Shown here piece after piece: positions 1 through 9,032 of a stretch of 64,000 nt of DNA (position 1 is its first letter; each line of letters begins with the position of its first letter). A program made the position numbers and the translations under genes. The stretch comes from CAJCIS01 sp965276755 (lineage in GTDB: Bacteria; Pseudomonadota; Alphaproteobacteria; Acetobacterales; Acetobacteraceae), in the NCBI GenBank assembly GCA_965276755.1, contig OZ255625.1:2976001-3040000 (forward strand). Reading direction: 5' to 3'. The notes under the pieces are model-generated. The model saw only the letters and a program-made list of their open reading frames with translations. It was not told the origin of the DNA and did not search any database.

Positions 1-2849
1 AAGGCTTCGACAACAACCTCACCGACTACATGCACGAAAACACCATCCCCCACGCCTTCCACCACAACGCCTTCCTGATCGTCAGCAACGGTGATCGCGC
101 CCGTTACGGCTCAATCACCAGCCGGTGGGAACATTTCCTCGAATGGAAACGCCTCGAAGAAACCGACCAAGGCAAGCTGGACGCGCAAATTCTGCTGGAC
201 GGCATGCTCGCCCCCAACCGCCTGCTGGACATCGTCGAAAACTTCACCCTCTTTGACGAAAGCAAGCCCGGCGCCACCCGCAAGATCGTCGCCCGCAACC
301 ACCAGGTGCTCGGCGTCAACCGTGCCGTCGCCTCCGTCCAGCACCAGGAAAACCTCAAAGCCCAGTTCCCGCCAGAACAACGCCTGCACCACCGCATCAT
401 CGAATTGCCCCTCGAACCCCGCGCCCCCGCGGACGCGCCGCCCTCCTTCATCCCCGAAGGCCCCGTCACCATAACCGAACGCGCCCACCCAGACCTCGGC
501 CGCCTGGGCGTATTCTGGCACACCCAAGGCAGCGGCAAATCCTACTCCATGGCCTTCTTCGCCGAAAAAGTGCGCCGAAAGGTCGAAGGCAATTTCACCT
601 TCCTGCTGATGACAGACCGCCAGGATCTGGACAGCCAAATCTACAAAACCTTCGTCGGCTGCGGCATCGTCAACAAGGAAACGCCACGCGCCGCCACGGG
701 CGCAGACCTCAAACGCATCCTCAAGGAACAAAACCTCCCCTACGTCTTCAGCCTGATCCACAAATTCAACAGGGAGGTAAACCCAACCGATCCCTACAGC
801 GTGCGAGACGACATCATCGTCATCTCGGACGAAGCACACCGCACCCAGGCCGGCCGCCTCGCCCGCAACATGCGCACCGCCCTCCCCAACGCCGCCTTCA
901 TCGGCTTCACCGGCACACCTCTCTTCAAGCAAGACGAAATCACCCGCCGCATCTTCGGCAACTACGTCTCACAATACAATTTCAAGCGCTCGGAAGAAGA
1001 CGGCGCCACCGTCAAACTTGTCTATGAAAATCGTGGCGAAAAACTCCACGTCGCCCAAGCCGACCTCAACGACAAAATCGCCGAGAAAGTCGCGCAAGCC
1101 GACCTGGACCCCGACCAGACCGCCCTGCTCGAAAAACTCCTCGGCCGAGACTACGAAATCATCACCGCCGATGCTCGCCTGGAAAAAATTGCCACCGATT
1201 TTGTAAATCACTGCACGCAGCGCTGGGAGTCAGGCAAGGCGCTCTTCGTCTGCATAGACAAGATCACCTGCGCCCGCATGTTGCAGCTGATCCGGCCCCT
1301 ATGGAAGAAAGCCGCCCGGCAAGTCCGCGCGGACGCAGCATTGGAACGCACCGCTGCTACCTCCGCCAGCGGCGAAATGCGCGCCAAAGGCCTCGCAAAA
1401 GCTGAAAGACTCGATCGCCAGGCCCAATGGATCGAAGAAACCCTCATAGAAATCGTCATCAGCGAAGCACAAAACGAAGTCGCCGATTTCGCCAAATGGA
1501 ACTTCGACATCATCCCGCATCGCGCGCTGATCAAGCAAGGCTTCGACGCACCCGGCGGCGAGCGCACGGACGTAGAAGCGGCCTTCAAAAATCCGGACCA
1601 CCCCTTCCGCATCGCCATCGTCTGCGCCATGTGGCTGACCGGCTTTGACGTGGAATGTCTCTCAACGCTTTACATAGACAAGCCCATGAAAGCCCACACA
1701 CTGATGCAAGCCATCGCCCGCGCCAACCGCGTCTATCCCGGCAAGGATTTCGGCCTCATCGTTGATTACAACGGCATGCTCGCCAGCCTGCGCGCAGCCC
1801 TCGCCCAATACGCCCTGGGCGATGACGGCACCGGCGCCGAGCAAATCGTCGCCCCCATCGAGGAACGCGTACAAGCCCTGTTGGAAGCCATCGAAGCAAC
1901 CGAAGCGCACATGCGAAGCCTCGGCTTCAACCCCGCCACTATACTCGGCAAGAAAGGATTTCTCCGCCTCCAACTTATCCGTGACGCGGTGGACGCGATC
2001 TACACCACCGACGAATCAAAACGCCGTTTCGAACTACTGGCGCGTCAGCTTTTCATCCGCTTCAAATCCCTGGTGACCGAACCCACGATCTACCCCTACG
2101 CCGAGCGCCACGACAACATCGAAGCCATCTACAAGAAACTCACCGAACGCCGAGACACGGCGGACGTCACAAGCCTCCTCAAACAGCTCCACCGCATAGT
2201 CAACGCCGCCATTCTGCCCACCGACCTAGGCGGCGACCAGGATGAAGTCTCCACCTTCGACCTCAGCAAACTAGATCTCGAACGCCTGCGCGAGGAATTT
2301 GATAAGAAAGTTCCCCGCAAAGCCACCGCAATCCAGGACATCCGCGCAATCATCGAAAAGAAGCTTGCCGAAATGCTGGCGCGCAACCCAATGCGCATGG
2401 ACTACCAGATCAAATACGAACAAATTGTCGCCGCCTACAATGCGGAGAAAAATCGCCCGGCCATAGAACAAACCTTCGGCGCAATCATAGAATTCGTCGC
2501 CGCCCTCGACGAAGAAGAGACGCGTTTCGCACGCGAAGGCCTCTCCGAAGACGAACTCGCCATCTTCGACCTGCTCAAAAAGAATGACCTGGACAAAACC
2601 ACGCGCGAGCGAATCAAGCAAGCCAGCAAAGACCTGCTAGCCTCCCTGCAAACCCGCCTCGCCGAACTCGATCGCTTCTGGGAAAAGGAGCAAACCAAGG
2701 CCGACGTGGAAACCCTGATCAGAGACAAGATCTATATGGATATCCCAACGCCACCTTTCACCGTTGAGGAAAAAGAACTTATCGCCAGCAATGTGTATGC
2801 ACACGTTGCGCAACAGGCAATGAGAGGAAATTTCGCGAGACCCTTCTGA
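1..2849 (+). CDS. hsdR: Type I restriction enzyme R subunit, 5' end cut by window edge
   Basis: Motor and endonuclease subunit of a type I restriction-modification complex; it translocates and cleaves unmodified DNA together with HsdM and HsdS. The frame is already open at base 3 (GFDNNLTDY precedes the first Met at 30), so the start and at least part of the N-terminal nuclease domain lie outside the window. Visible from the Met at 30: the NAFLIVSNG/WEHFLEWKR region typical of HsdR, Walker A HTQGSGKS near residue 164, DEAH box (SDEAHRTQ) near residue 267, helicase motif region IGFTGTPLF, and the long helical C-terminal region that contacts the M/S core. About 940 residues are visible. HsdM and HsdS are not in the window and would be upstream. 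Family call is secure; activity is not testable here. Confidence 0.93.
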   Translation, partial: GFDNNLTDYMHENTIPHAFHHNAFLIVSNGDRARYGSITSRWEHFLEWKRLEETDQGKLDAQILLDGMLAPNRLLDIVENFTLFDESKPGATRKIVARNHQVLGVNRAVASVQHQENLKAQFPPEQRLHHRIIELPLEPRAPADAPPSFIPEGPVTITERAHPDLGRLGVFWHTQGSGKSYSMAFFAEKVRRKVEGNFTFLLMTDRQDLDSQIYKTFVGCGIVNKETPRAATGADLKRILKEQNLPYVFSLIHKFNREVNPTDPYSVRDDIIVISDEAHRTQAGRLARNMRTALPNAAFIGFTGTPLFKQDEITRRIFGNYVSQYNFKRSEEDGATVKLVYENRGEKLHVAQADLNDKIAEKVAQADLDPDQTALLEKLLGRDYEIITADARLEKIATDFVNHCTQRWESGKALFVCIDKITCARMLQLIRPLWKKAARQVRADAALERTAATSASGEMRAKGLAKAERLDRQAQWIEETLIEIVISEAQNEVADFAKWNFDIIPHRALIKQGFDAPGGERTDVEAAFKNPDHPFRIAIVCAMWLTGFDVECLSTLYIDKPMKAHTLMQAIARANRVYPGKDFGLIVDYNGMLASLRAALAQYALGDDGTGAEQIVAPIEERVQALLEAIEATEAHMRSLGFNPATILGKKGFLRLQLIRDAVDAIYTTDESKRRFELLARQLFIRFKSLVTEPTIYPYAERHDNIEAIYKKLTERRDTADVTSLLKQLHRIVNAAILPTDLGGDQDEVSTFDLSKLDLERLREEFDKKVPRKATAIQDIRAIIEKKLAEMLARNPMRMDYQIKYEQIVAAYNAEKNRPAIEQTFGAIIEFVAALDEEETRFAREGLSEDELAIFDLLKKNDLDKTTRERIKQASKDLLASLQTRLAELDRFWEKEQTKADVETLIRDKIYMDIPTPPFTVEEKELIASNVYAHVAQQAMRGNFARPF

Positions 2850-2878
2850 AGCGCCGCGACGGACAAAAACAAAAGAAT

Positions 2879-2919
2879 TGGGGGGAACGTGCCGTTCCCC
2901 CCAAACCCCCCGTCTTCAG
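2879..2919. repeat. Family B palindromic element, single copy (B1)
   Basis: Runs TTGGGGGGAACG-TGC-CGTTCCCCCCAA followed by ACCCCCCGTCTTCAG. It lies between the convergent 3' ends of hsdR and ftsK. It is the reverse complement, with few changes, of the copy at 7903-7944, so the two bracket the ftsK-to-catalase block as inverted copies. It could fold as a bidirectional terminator hairpin. Confidence 0.75.
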
Positions 2920-2921
2920 TT

Positions 2922-5390
2922 TTATTCCTCGCTCCGCCTTACCAGGACCTCACGCTTCCCCACGTGATTGGCCGCACTCACAACCCCCTCCTTCTCCATC
3001 TGCTCAATCAACTTCGCCGCACGATTATACCCGATTTGCAAATGCCGCTGAATAAAACTCGTGCTCGCCTTCCCCTCGCGCGCCACCAATGCAACCGCCT
3101 GGTCAAACAACCCCTGCTCGCCCTCGCCAGCCGAAAACGCCGTCCCACCACCCGAGCCCGAGCCCTCATCCTCGCCCGCCTCCGTCACCTCATCCAAATA
3201 CGCCGGCTCCCCCTGCGAGCGTAAAAACGCCACCACATCCTCAACCTCGCGGTCAGTCACCAATGGTCCATGCACGCGCGTAATCCGCCCCCCACCCACC
3301 ATATAAAGCATGTCGCCATGCCCCAACAATTGCTCGGATCCCTGCTCGCCCAAAATCGTCCGGCTGTCGAATTTGCTGATCACCTGAAAAGAAATGCGAG
3401 TCGGAAAATTCGCCTTGATCGTCCCCGTAATGACATCAACCGAGGGCCGTTGCGTAGCCATAATAACATGAATGCCCGCCGCCCGTGCCATCTGCGCCAG
3501 CCGCTGCACCGCCGCCTCGATCTCCTTGCCCGCCACCATCATCAAATCCGCCATCTCGTCGATGACAACGACAATGAACGGCAGCGCCTCCAAAGTCAGG
3601 TTCTGCTCCTCGAACGTCGGCTTGCCCGTCTCGCCGTCATACCCCGTCTGCACCCGCCGGCTGATCACCTCGCCGCGCGCCCGAGCCTCCTCCACCCGCT
3701 CATTATACCCGCCCACATTGCGCACGCCCAACTGGCTCATCGCCCGATAGCGCCGCTCCATCTCACGCACAGTCCATTTCAGTGCCGAAACGGCCTTGGC
3801 GGGCTCGGTGACAACCGGCGCAATCAGATGCGGAATGCCCGCATAAACGGACAACTCCAGCATCTTCGGATCAATCAGAATCAACCTGCACCGATCAGGC
3901 GGCAACTTGAACAGCAGCGAGAGGATCATCGCATTGATCCCCACCGACTTGCCGCTCCCTGTCGTGCCCGCAATCAGCAAATGCGGCATGCGTGCCAAAT
4001 CCGAAACGATCGGGCTCCCCCCGATATCCTTGCCCAACGCCAGCGGCAGCCGCGAGGCATTGCGCGCAAAAGCCTCGTTCTCGATCAGCTCGGACAAAAA
4101 CACCGTCTCGCGTTTCTGATTGGGCACCTCGATCCCAATGACATTCCGCCCCGGCACCGTCGCAATACGCACCGCCGTCACCGACAAACTGCGCGCAACA
4201 TCATCAGCCAGCCCAATCACCCGAGCACTCCGTATCCCGGGCGCCGGCTCCAACTCATACAACGTAACGACTGGCCCCGGCCGAATATCGCGAATAATCC
4301 CCTGCACGCCATAATCGGCCAGCACCGACTCCAAAAGCCGAGCATTGTTCTGCAAACTCTCCTCGCTCGGCCCGCTCGCCGCCCGCGCAGGTGCGGCCTT
4401 GAGCAAACTCAGCGGCGGAAATCGCCAGCCCGCTTCCCCCAGCGGCAAACTCTCCTGCCGCGCAGCAGAGCCCCCCGCGCGCTTGTCAGCCACCGCGACG
4501 CGCGCTCGCGCACGAACCAGCAACGGCACAGCTTGGGTGACAGCCGGTGCGCCGTGCCGGGGCGCGGCCGCCGCCTGCCGGGCGAGATCGGCAACTATTG
4601 GAGAATAATCCTCATCATCGTCCTCGATGGCACCAGGAGGCGCAGGCGTGTAGGACCGCGCATCGGGTGCCGCGCGCGACACAAGCCCGGCGGCATGATT
4701 GCCCCCCCAATGGCCCGCGCGCCGGCCGGCCAGGGCCCCTGCTTGGGCGGCATGCACGGCGGCCCCGCCGGCGCGACGCCATTCGCGCAGACTGAACCCC
4801 AGGCTGCCGGCGATAAAAGCCATTGCCAGCAGAGTGGCAGTGCCGATCACGACGACCGGAGCGGCCAAGCCAACAAAGCCCTGCACCCACTCGATCGTCG
4901 CCCCGGCGAGCAGGTGCCCGCCAGCCCCGCCCAACCCCGCCGCCGTGGGCCACACGCCTCCGCCGTGAATCGCCGACAGGCTGAGCGCCGTCAGAGGCAC
5001 CGCTAACAGGGTGCAAAGCACGCGCACGCCCAGATGCCCGATGCCGCGCCGGCTGGCGATCCGCCACGCCCAGATCAGCATGGCCAGACCGGGCAGACCG
5101 CCCGCGCAGCCAAAGCCCTGCAGCAGAAAATCGGCCAGCACGCTGCCGACCGGCCCACCCAGATTGGTCGCGTGCTGGGAGGTGGCCGTGTTCAGCGAGG
5201 GGTCTCGCGGATTGTAGGTGACCAGCGTAACGAAAACGAAAATGCCGCCCATGGCCAAAGCCAGGCCCGAGATTTCGGCCACACGCCGGCTGATGACGGC
5301 GCGAATGGCGGGCGAGGCGAAGCGCGCACCCTGATCGCCCCCGCCGGGGCTGGCGCGCCTGCTGGCGGCTTGGCTTGCGGTCAGAGCCAA
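2922..5390 (-). CDS. ftsK: DNA translocase FtsK/SpoIIIE
   Basis: Septal DNA pump that moves chromosome termini during division and activates XerCD at dif. It is 822 residues, normal for a short alphaproteobacterial FtsK. Order: N-terminal hydrophobic membrane segments (about residues 35-220), a proline/alanine-rich linker, the motor with Walker A GTTGSGKSVG near 475 and Walker B VVVIDEMADLM near 610, and a C-terminal winged-helix gamma domain (STSFIQRHLQIGYNRAAKLI) that reads KOPS sites. The start is a TTG at 5388-5390; there is no obvious better ATG upstream of the first membrane segment. It is convergent with hsdR, with a family B hairpin between them. Confidence 0.95.
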   Translation of the reverse strand: MALTASQAASRRASPGGGDQGARFASPAIRAVISRRVAEISGLALAMGGIFVFVTLVTYNPRDPSLNTATSQHATNLGGPVGSVLADFLLQGFGCAGGLPGLAMLIWAWRIASRRGIGHLGVRVLCTLLAVPLTALSLSAIHGGGVWPTAAGLGGAGGHLLAGATIEWVQGFVGLAAPVVVIGTATLLAMAFIAGSLGFSLREWRRAGGAAVHAAQAGALAGRRAGHWGGNHAAGLVSRAAPDARSYTPAPPGAIEDDDEDYSPIVADLARQAAAAPRHGAPAVTQAVPLLVRARARVAVADKRAGGSAARQESLPLGEAGWRFPPLSLLKAAPARAASGPSEESLQNNARLLESVLADYGVQGIIRDIRPGPVVTLYELEPAPGIRSARVIGLADDVARSLSVTAVRIATVPGRNVIGIEVPNQKRETVFLSELIENEAFARNASRLPLALGKDIGGSPIVSDLARMPHLLIAGTTGSGKSVGINAMILSLLFKLPPDRCRLILIDPKMLELSVYAGIPHLIAPVVTEPAKAVSALKWTVREMERRYRAMSQLGVRNVGGYNERVEEARARGEVISRRVQTGYDGETGKPTFEEQNLTLEALPFIVVVIDEMADLMMVAGKEIEAAVQRLAQMARAAGIHVIMATQRPSVDVITGTIKANFPTRISFQVISKFDSRTILGEQGSEQLLGHGDMLYMVGGGRITRVHGPLVTDREVEDVVAFLRSQGEPAYLDEVTEAGEDEGSGSGGGTAFSAGEGEQGLFDQAVALVAREGKASTSFIQRHLQIGYNRAAKLIEQMEKEGVVSAANHVGKREVLVRRSEE

Positions 5391-5477
5391 AGGCGGCCTC
5401 CGGGCTTGTTGGGTGCAGGTTCAGGCTGAGCCTTAAGACTACACCCCAAGCACCGGATGGGTCTAGCGATTCGCCAC

Positions 5478-6140
5478 CTACTGTGCCTCGGTCTTGAAGC
5501 CTTCGTCCTCGGTGTTGCGCGCCTTCTTCTTGGCTTTGGCCGTTTCGGTAAAGCTCCAGACCACGTCCACCAGGCCGGGCTTGGGGTAGGTGATGGCGGG
5601 CTGGATGTTCGTCTTGCCCGCGACCTGGGCCTTGATGTCGGTCGCCTTTTTGTAGGCGGCGCCGATGCGGGCCTCGGCATCCTGGATCGACTGGTCGGTG
5701 ACCACATCGCCAGGCTTCATCTGGGCCGCGGCGGCCAGTTCGTCGCTGGAAAGGTATTTGTTGCCGTTGAAGGTGACGTGGGCGACGTGCAGGGCGGTGG
5801 TGGTGACGATGGGCTTCTGCACGCCGGTGTCGGCGACATCGAAGATAATGTCCTTGCGGTTTTTCGGCAGGTTGCGCAGCGAAGTCTTGACGCCACCGGT
5901 GACATGGGCGGCCTCCAGGGACTTGGTCAGCTGGTCCTGGTCGGCCAGCACGTCGTTGGTGGTGACCGTGTCGCCGGGGTGCTCCTTGAGGCCGTCGCGG
6001 AGCGGCTGCACGGGGACGGAGGTTACGCCGTTGATTTCGATCTTGTTGATCGTGAAGCTTTGGGCGTGGGCGGGCAGGGCGGCGGCGGTGCTCAGCAACA
6101 CTGCCGTTACCAGGATTTTGGATCGTGTCTTGGCTTGCAT
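5478..6140 (-). CDS. Periplasmic POTRA-domain protein (BamA-like N-terminal region only)
   Basis: 220 residues. The N-terminus is a clear Sec signal peptide (charged MQAKTRSK, hydrophobic core, cleavage after AHA). The mature part contains FTINKIEINGV and a second unit VTFNGNKYLSSDELAAA, each resembling the start of a POTRA domain as in BamA, but no beta-barrel follows, so this is a soluble periplasmic protein of about two POTRA-like units. Start chosen at 6140 because GGAGGACACC precedes the ATG; the same frame is open further upstream but arginine/proline-rich and unlikely to be translated. Possible role as a scaffold in outer-membrane assembly is inference from the fold only. It lies between ftsK and the rRNA/tRNA methyltransferase gene, all on the minus strand. 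Confidence 0.75.
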   Translation of the reverse strand: MQAKTRSKILVTAVLLSTAAALPAHAQSFTINKIEINGVTSVPVQPLRDGLKEHPGDTVTTNDVLADQDQLTKSLEAAHVTGGVKTSLRNLPKNRKDIIFDVADTGVQKPIVTTTALHVAHVTFNGNKYLSSDELAAAAQMKPGDVVTDQSIQDAEARIGAAYKKATDIKAQVAGKTNIQPAITYPKPGLVDVVWSFTETAKAKKKARNTEDEGFKTEAQ

Positions 6141-6181
6141 GGTGTCCTCCCATCGTTGGGGTCCTGGATGCCACAGGCTGG

Positions 6182-6895
6182 TCATGCGGTGAAGGCCTGC
6201 AGCAGGATGGCGGCGGTTTGGGCGACGTTGAGGCTTTGGATGTGGCCGGCGCCGGAGATGCGGATTTCTCGGCGGCAGACGGCCAGGACGGGGGGCGTGA
6301 TGCCGTGTTCTTCGTGGCCGAGGACAAGGGCGAGGGGGCGGTCTCGGGGGAGGGTGGTGAAGGGGGCGGCGGTGGGGCCGAGCGTGGCGGCGGCGAGGCG
6401 GAAATGGGGGATGAGGGCGCCGAGGCAGCGGGCGAGGTCTCGGGTGCGGTAGAGGTCGAGGTATTCGAAGGCGCCTTCGGCGGTGCGCCAGGCGGCGTCC
6501 GACGGCATGGCGGCCGCGCGGGTTTCGTGGAGGAGGAGGGTGGTTGCGCCGAAGAAGGCGGCGCTGCGGGCGATGGCGCCGAGATTGTGGGGGTTGGCGA
6601 CCTGGTCCAGCACGAGGAGGAGCTTGGTTTTGGGGGGCTCGGCTGTGTTTAGGAAGGGGATGGGGCGCGCCTCGGCCACTGCGGCGATGCCGCCGTGGTG
6701 GGTGGTGCCGGCGGCGCGGGCCATTTCGTCCGGGGGGAGTTCTCGGTACGGGCGGCGGCGGCGGGCGAGTTCGGCGGTGAAGGGCCCGGTTTCGTAACGG
6801 CATTCGGCGGTGAAGAAGAGGCGCGCGATGTCGGCCGGGCGGCGGCGGAAGAGGGCGGTGACGGCGTGGATGCCGCTGATGATCTGTTGGGGCAT
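6182..6895 (-). CDS. SpoU/TrmH-family RNA 2'-O-methyltransferase
   Basis: 237 residues, SAM-dependent SPOUT methyltransferase for rRNA or tRNA ribose. The N-terminal region (to about residue 75) is a short substrate-binding domain starting MPQQIISGIHAVTALF. The three SPOUT motifs are present: motif 1 NPHNLGAIARSAAFFG near 103, motif 2 LVLGHEEHGI near 190, motif 3 SLNVAQTAAILL near the C-terminus; together they form the trefoil knot. RlmB/TrmH cannot be separated by eye, so no gene symbol is given. It is divergent from the manganese catalase, with about 90 bp between the two starts. Confidence 0.9.
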   Translation of the reverse strand: MPQQIISGIHAVTALFRRRPADIARLFFTAECRYETGPFTAELARRRRPYRELPPDEMARAAGTTHHGGIAAVAEARPIPFLNTAEPPKTKLLLVLDQVANPHNLGAIARSAAFFGATTLLLHETRAAAMPSDAAWRTAEGAFEYLDLYRTRDLARCLGALIPHFRLAAATLGPTAAPFTTLPRDRPLALVLGHEEHGITPPVLAVCRREIRISGAGHIQSLNVAQTAAILLQAFTA

Positions 6896-6986
6896 GGGGT
6901 CAGGTGCGCCCTAAGTGATCGGGGCGGCCGCAACGCTTTGCCTGGCCGGTCCGTTGGCGGCGCACCCCATCATGGAGCTTACCGCA

Positions 6987-7901
6987 ATGTTTATGCGCAT
7001 TGACCGCCTGCTTACCGATTTGCCGGTGCCGAAAAAGCCCTCGCCGAACGCGGCGGCGGCGTTGCAGGAATTGCTGGGGGGCAAGTATGGCGAGATGTCC
7101 ACGCTTGGCAATTACATGTTCCAGAGCTTCAATTTTCGCAACAAATCCAAGCTGCGGCCTTTCTACAGCCTGGTTTCGAGTATTTTCGCCGAGGAGCTGG
7201 GGCATGTGGAGCTGGTCAGCAACGGGATTGCGCTGCTGAATAACGGGGCGGGTGACCCCTCGCCCGACGTTGATATTTCCAAGGCGCCGTTTCATGACAT
7301 GGAGAGCATTCGGCTGGCCGGCAGCTTCTTGAGCAATGGCGGCGGGGCGATGCCGATGAATGCCAATGCCGCGTCCTGGAACATGGACATGGTGACGAGC
7401 ACTGGCAATCTGATTATTGATTTGCTGCATAATTTCCATTTGGAGTGTGGCGCAAGGATACATAAGCTGCGGGTTTACGAGACGATGAAGGAGCCGACGG
7501 GGAGGGAGGTTTGTGCGTATCTGCTGGTTCGCGGGTCCTTGCATGCGCATGCCTATGCGCTGGCGCTGAAGAAGATTACGGGCGTTGAGATCGAGAAGAT
7601 GCTGCCGACGCCGAATATTGAATTGGCAAGGGTGCCTGAGTGCCAGAAGTATTTGAATGAGGGGAAGCATCGGCGGTTGTATACGTTCAGCCCTGAGGAT
7701 TATGCGGAGGCGGCGGGCGTCTGGTCCAATGACGAGGTGGCGTTGCCCGGCGATCCGCCTGGTGCGCTGGAGGTTGTCGAGGGATTTCCGGAGGGTGGCA
7801 AGATGCCGGACATGCCTGGCACGTATAGCGCGTTCTCGCCCGATTACGCGCCCGAAGAAATGTTCGAGGTAGCGCGGAAATTATACAAGAAATCCCGCTA
7901 A
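6987..7901 (+). CDS. Manganese catalase
   Basis: Non-haem dimanganese catalase that converts hydrogen peroxide to water and oxygen, cytoplasmic, 304 residues from this start. Family hallmarks are visible: the opening MFMRIDRLLTDLP, the GGKYGEMSTL helix, FAEELGHVELV carrying Glu/His metal ligands, HNFHLECGARIHK carrying a second ligand set, and SLHAHAYALAL near the middle. Start chosen at 6987 because related proteins begin MFxRIDxL and GGAG lies 9 nt upstream; an in-frame ATG at 6915 would add 24 residues resembling a weak signal sequence. The 3' end is convergent with a broken regulator gene and followed by a family B hairpin. Likely an oxidative-stress gene; no OxyR site was identified. Confidence 0.93.
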   Translation: MFMRIDRLLTDLPVPKKPSPNAAAALQELLGGKYGEMSTLGNYMFQSFNFRNKSKLRPFYSLVSSIFAEELGHVELVSNGIALLNNGAGDPSPDVDISKAPFHDMESIRLAGSFLSNGGGAMPMNANAASWNMDMVTSTGNLIIDLLHNFHLECGARIHKLRVYETMKEPTGREVCAYLLVRGSLHAHAYALALKKITGVEIEKMLPTPNIELARVPECQKYLNEGKHRRLYTFSPEDYAEAAGVWSNDEVALPGDPPGALEVVEGFPEGGKMPDMPGTYSAFSPDYAPEEMFEVARKLYKKSR

Positions 7902-7902
7902 A

Positions 7903-7944
7903 CTGAAGACGGGGGGTCTGGGGGGAATGGCACATTCCCCCCAG
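7903..7944. repeat. Family B palindromic element, single copy (B2)
   Basis: CTGAAGACGGGGGGTCTG, then GGGGGGAATG-GCA-CATTCCCCCC, immediately after the catalase stop and before the convergent broken TetR-like gene. It is an inverted copy of 2879-2919. Confidence 0.75.
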
Positions 7945-7950
7945 ATCTTT

Positions 7951-8537
7951 TTATTCCGAATTATTCACCTGCGGCACATTGACCACGCGGCAGAAGAAGG
8001 TTGGCCCCCGCGGTAGTGTGGGTCCTGGGGTCGAGGGTCGGTTTGCCTCCTTTGCCGAGATCAGGTTGAGGCGGGGCGTAGGTTCTTCGGCTGGTTCGGG
8101 TTGTGCTTGCGGTGCGGCGGTGTGTGCGGCGAGCATGGCCTCGATTTCGGGGGTGTCGAGATGGTGGCTGTCGAGCAGGAGGAGCGCGGTTTCGCCTGCG
8201 TCACCGGCGAGGAGGGAGCCGAGCATGCGGCGGCGGTGTTCGAGGGGTTCGAGCTCGTCATCGGGGAGGGTGAAACGTTCGCGCATCCATCCGCGAACTG
8301 GTTGCGGATGGAGATTTGGGTGAGGCCGGTTGCTATGGCCAGGTCTTTGAGGGTGACGCGGAGGCGGCCGTGGGCGATGAAGATGGCTCGGGCGGCGTCT
8401 TGGATGTAGTCGCGGCGGGCGCGTTCGCGCGCGGTGGGGGCTGGGCGGGATTTGCAGGATTGGGCTTGGGCACGCATGAGTCGGGCGGGGATTGGTTCCA
8501 TGGGGGCAGGGTAGGTTTGTATTCCTGGATCGGGCAA
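7951..8537 (-). pseudogene. TetR-like regulator with a single-base frameshift
   Basis: The N-terminal frame (start near 8537, alternatives at 8501 and 8480) encodes a basic helix-turn-helix: ARERARRDYIQDAARAIF, then TLKDLAIATGLTQISIRN, as in TetR-type DNA-binding domains. Near 8290-8297 the reading must drop into another frame, which continues GWMRERFTLPDDELEPLEH and runs to the stop at 7951. The total length is one base short of a multiple of three, so a single deletion explains it. The C-terminal half has no recognised ligand domain. It is convergent with the catalase and divergent from the small genes at 8625. Either a real pseudogene or a base error. Confidence 0.6.
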
Positions 8538-8624
8538 GGGGTTTTTGGGGTGGGTGTGGTTGTGGGGGTACTGGCAAGGGGATTTTGTGGGAAATCCGTG
8601 ACTGGGATGTGTTAGTCTCTATTG

Positions 8625-8771
8625 ATGGCACGGACGAAGAAGTATGACGCCGAGCGTTTCCGCGGAATAATGGACGATGACGTCTTGCGGGGCGTCGACG
8701 GTCCGCATCCGCCGCGTTACTCGAACAGCGAGACTTCGGCCGGCCAGGTCATTTCTTGGGGAGCAGTCTAA
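8625..8771 (+). CDS. Small hypothetical protein upstream of a toxin-antitoxin pair
   Basis: 48 codons from ATG at 8625 to TAA at 8769-8771, immediately followed by the GTG start of the antitoxin gene (TAAGTG). The product begins MARTKKYDAERFRGIMDDD and ends in a Trp-Gly-Ala-Val tail; it is charged with no membrane segment. No ribosome site is obvious. The direct abutment suggests co-transcription with, or translational coupling to, the antitoxin. It could also be the tail of a decayed older gene. I do not recognise a family. Confidence 0.35.
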   Translation: MARTKKYDAERFRGIMDDDVLRGVDGPHPPRYSNSETSAGQVISWGAV

Positions 8772-9032
8772 GTGACGGTTTCACTGACGCCTGAACAGGT
8801 CGCCTGGCTCAGCGCGCATGTGGCGCGGGGCGATTTCTCGTCTATTGAGGAGGCGGTACGGCAATTGATAGACGAGCGCATTGCCGAGCGCGGCGCCATG
8901 GAAGACGATGATCTCGCCTGGGCGAAGCCTTATGTGGATGAGGCTTTGGCGCAGGCGGAGAGAGGCGAGGTTATTAGTTGGGATGAGCATCGTGCGCGTA
9001 ATCGTGCGCGGCTTGCCCGCTTTGCGGATTGA
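8772..9032 (+). CDS. ParD/CopG-like type II antitoxin
   Basis: 86 residues from a GTG start at 8772 that abuts the preceding stop. The N-terminus, VSLTPEQVAWLSAHV then FSSIEEAVRQLIDER, is a ribbon-helix-helix DNA-binding unit as in ParD antitoxins (about residues 2-35). The C-terminal tail (AERGEVISWDEHRARNRARL) is the charged toxin-neutralising region. The stop overlaps the TTG start of the toxin gene in the arrangement TTGA, so translation is coupled. Such antitoxins normally repress their own promoter with the toxin as co-repressor. Confidence 0.85.
   Translation: MTVSLTPEQVAWLSAHVARGDFSSIEEAVRQLIDERIAERGAMEDDDLAWAKPYVDEALAQAERGEVISWDEHRARNRARLARFAD

Noticed and set aside
3270..5006. 578-codon plus-strand open frame antisense to ftsK
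   Set aside because: Composition is Arg/Gln/Pro-rich as expected for the opposite strand of a GC-rich gene, and ftsK on the minus strand is unambiguous.
4615..6327. 570-codon minus-strand frame spanning ftsK and the POTRA gene
   Set aside because: It overlaps two well-supported genes in another frame and has no recognisable domain.
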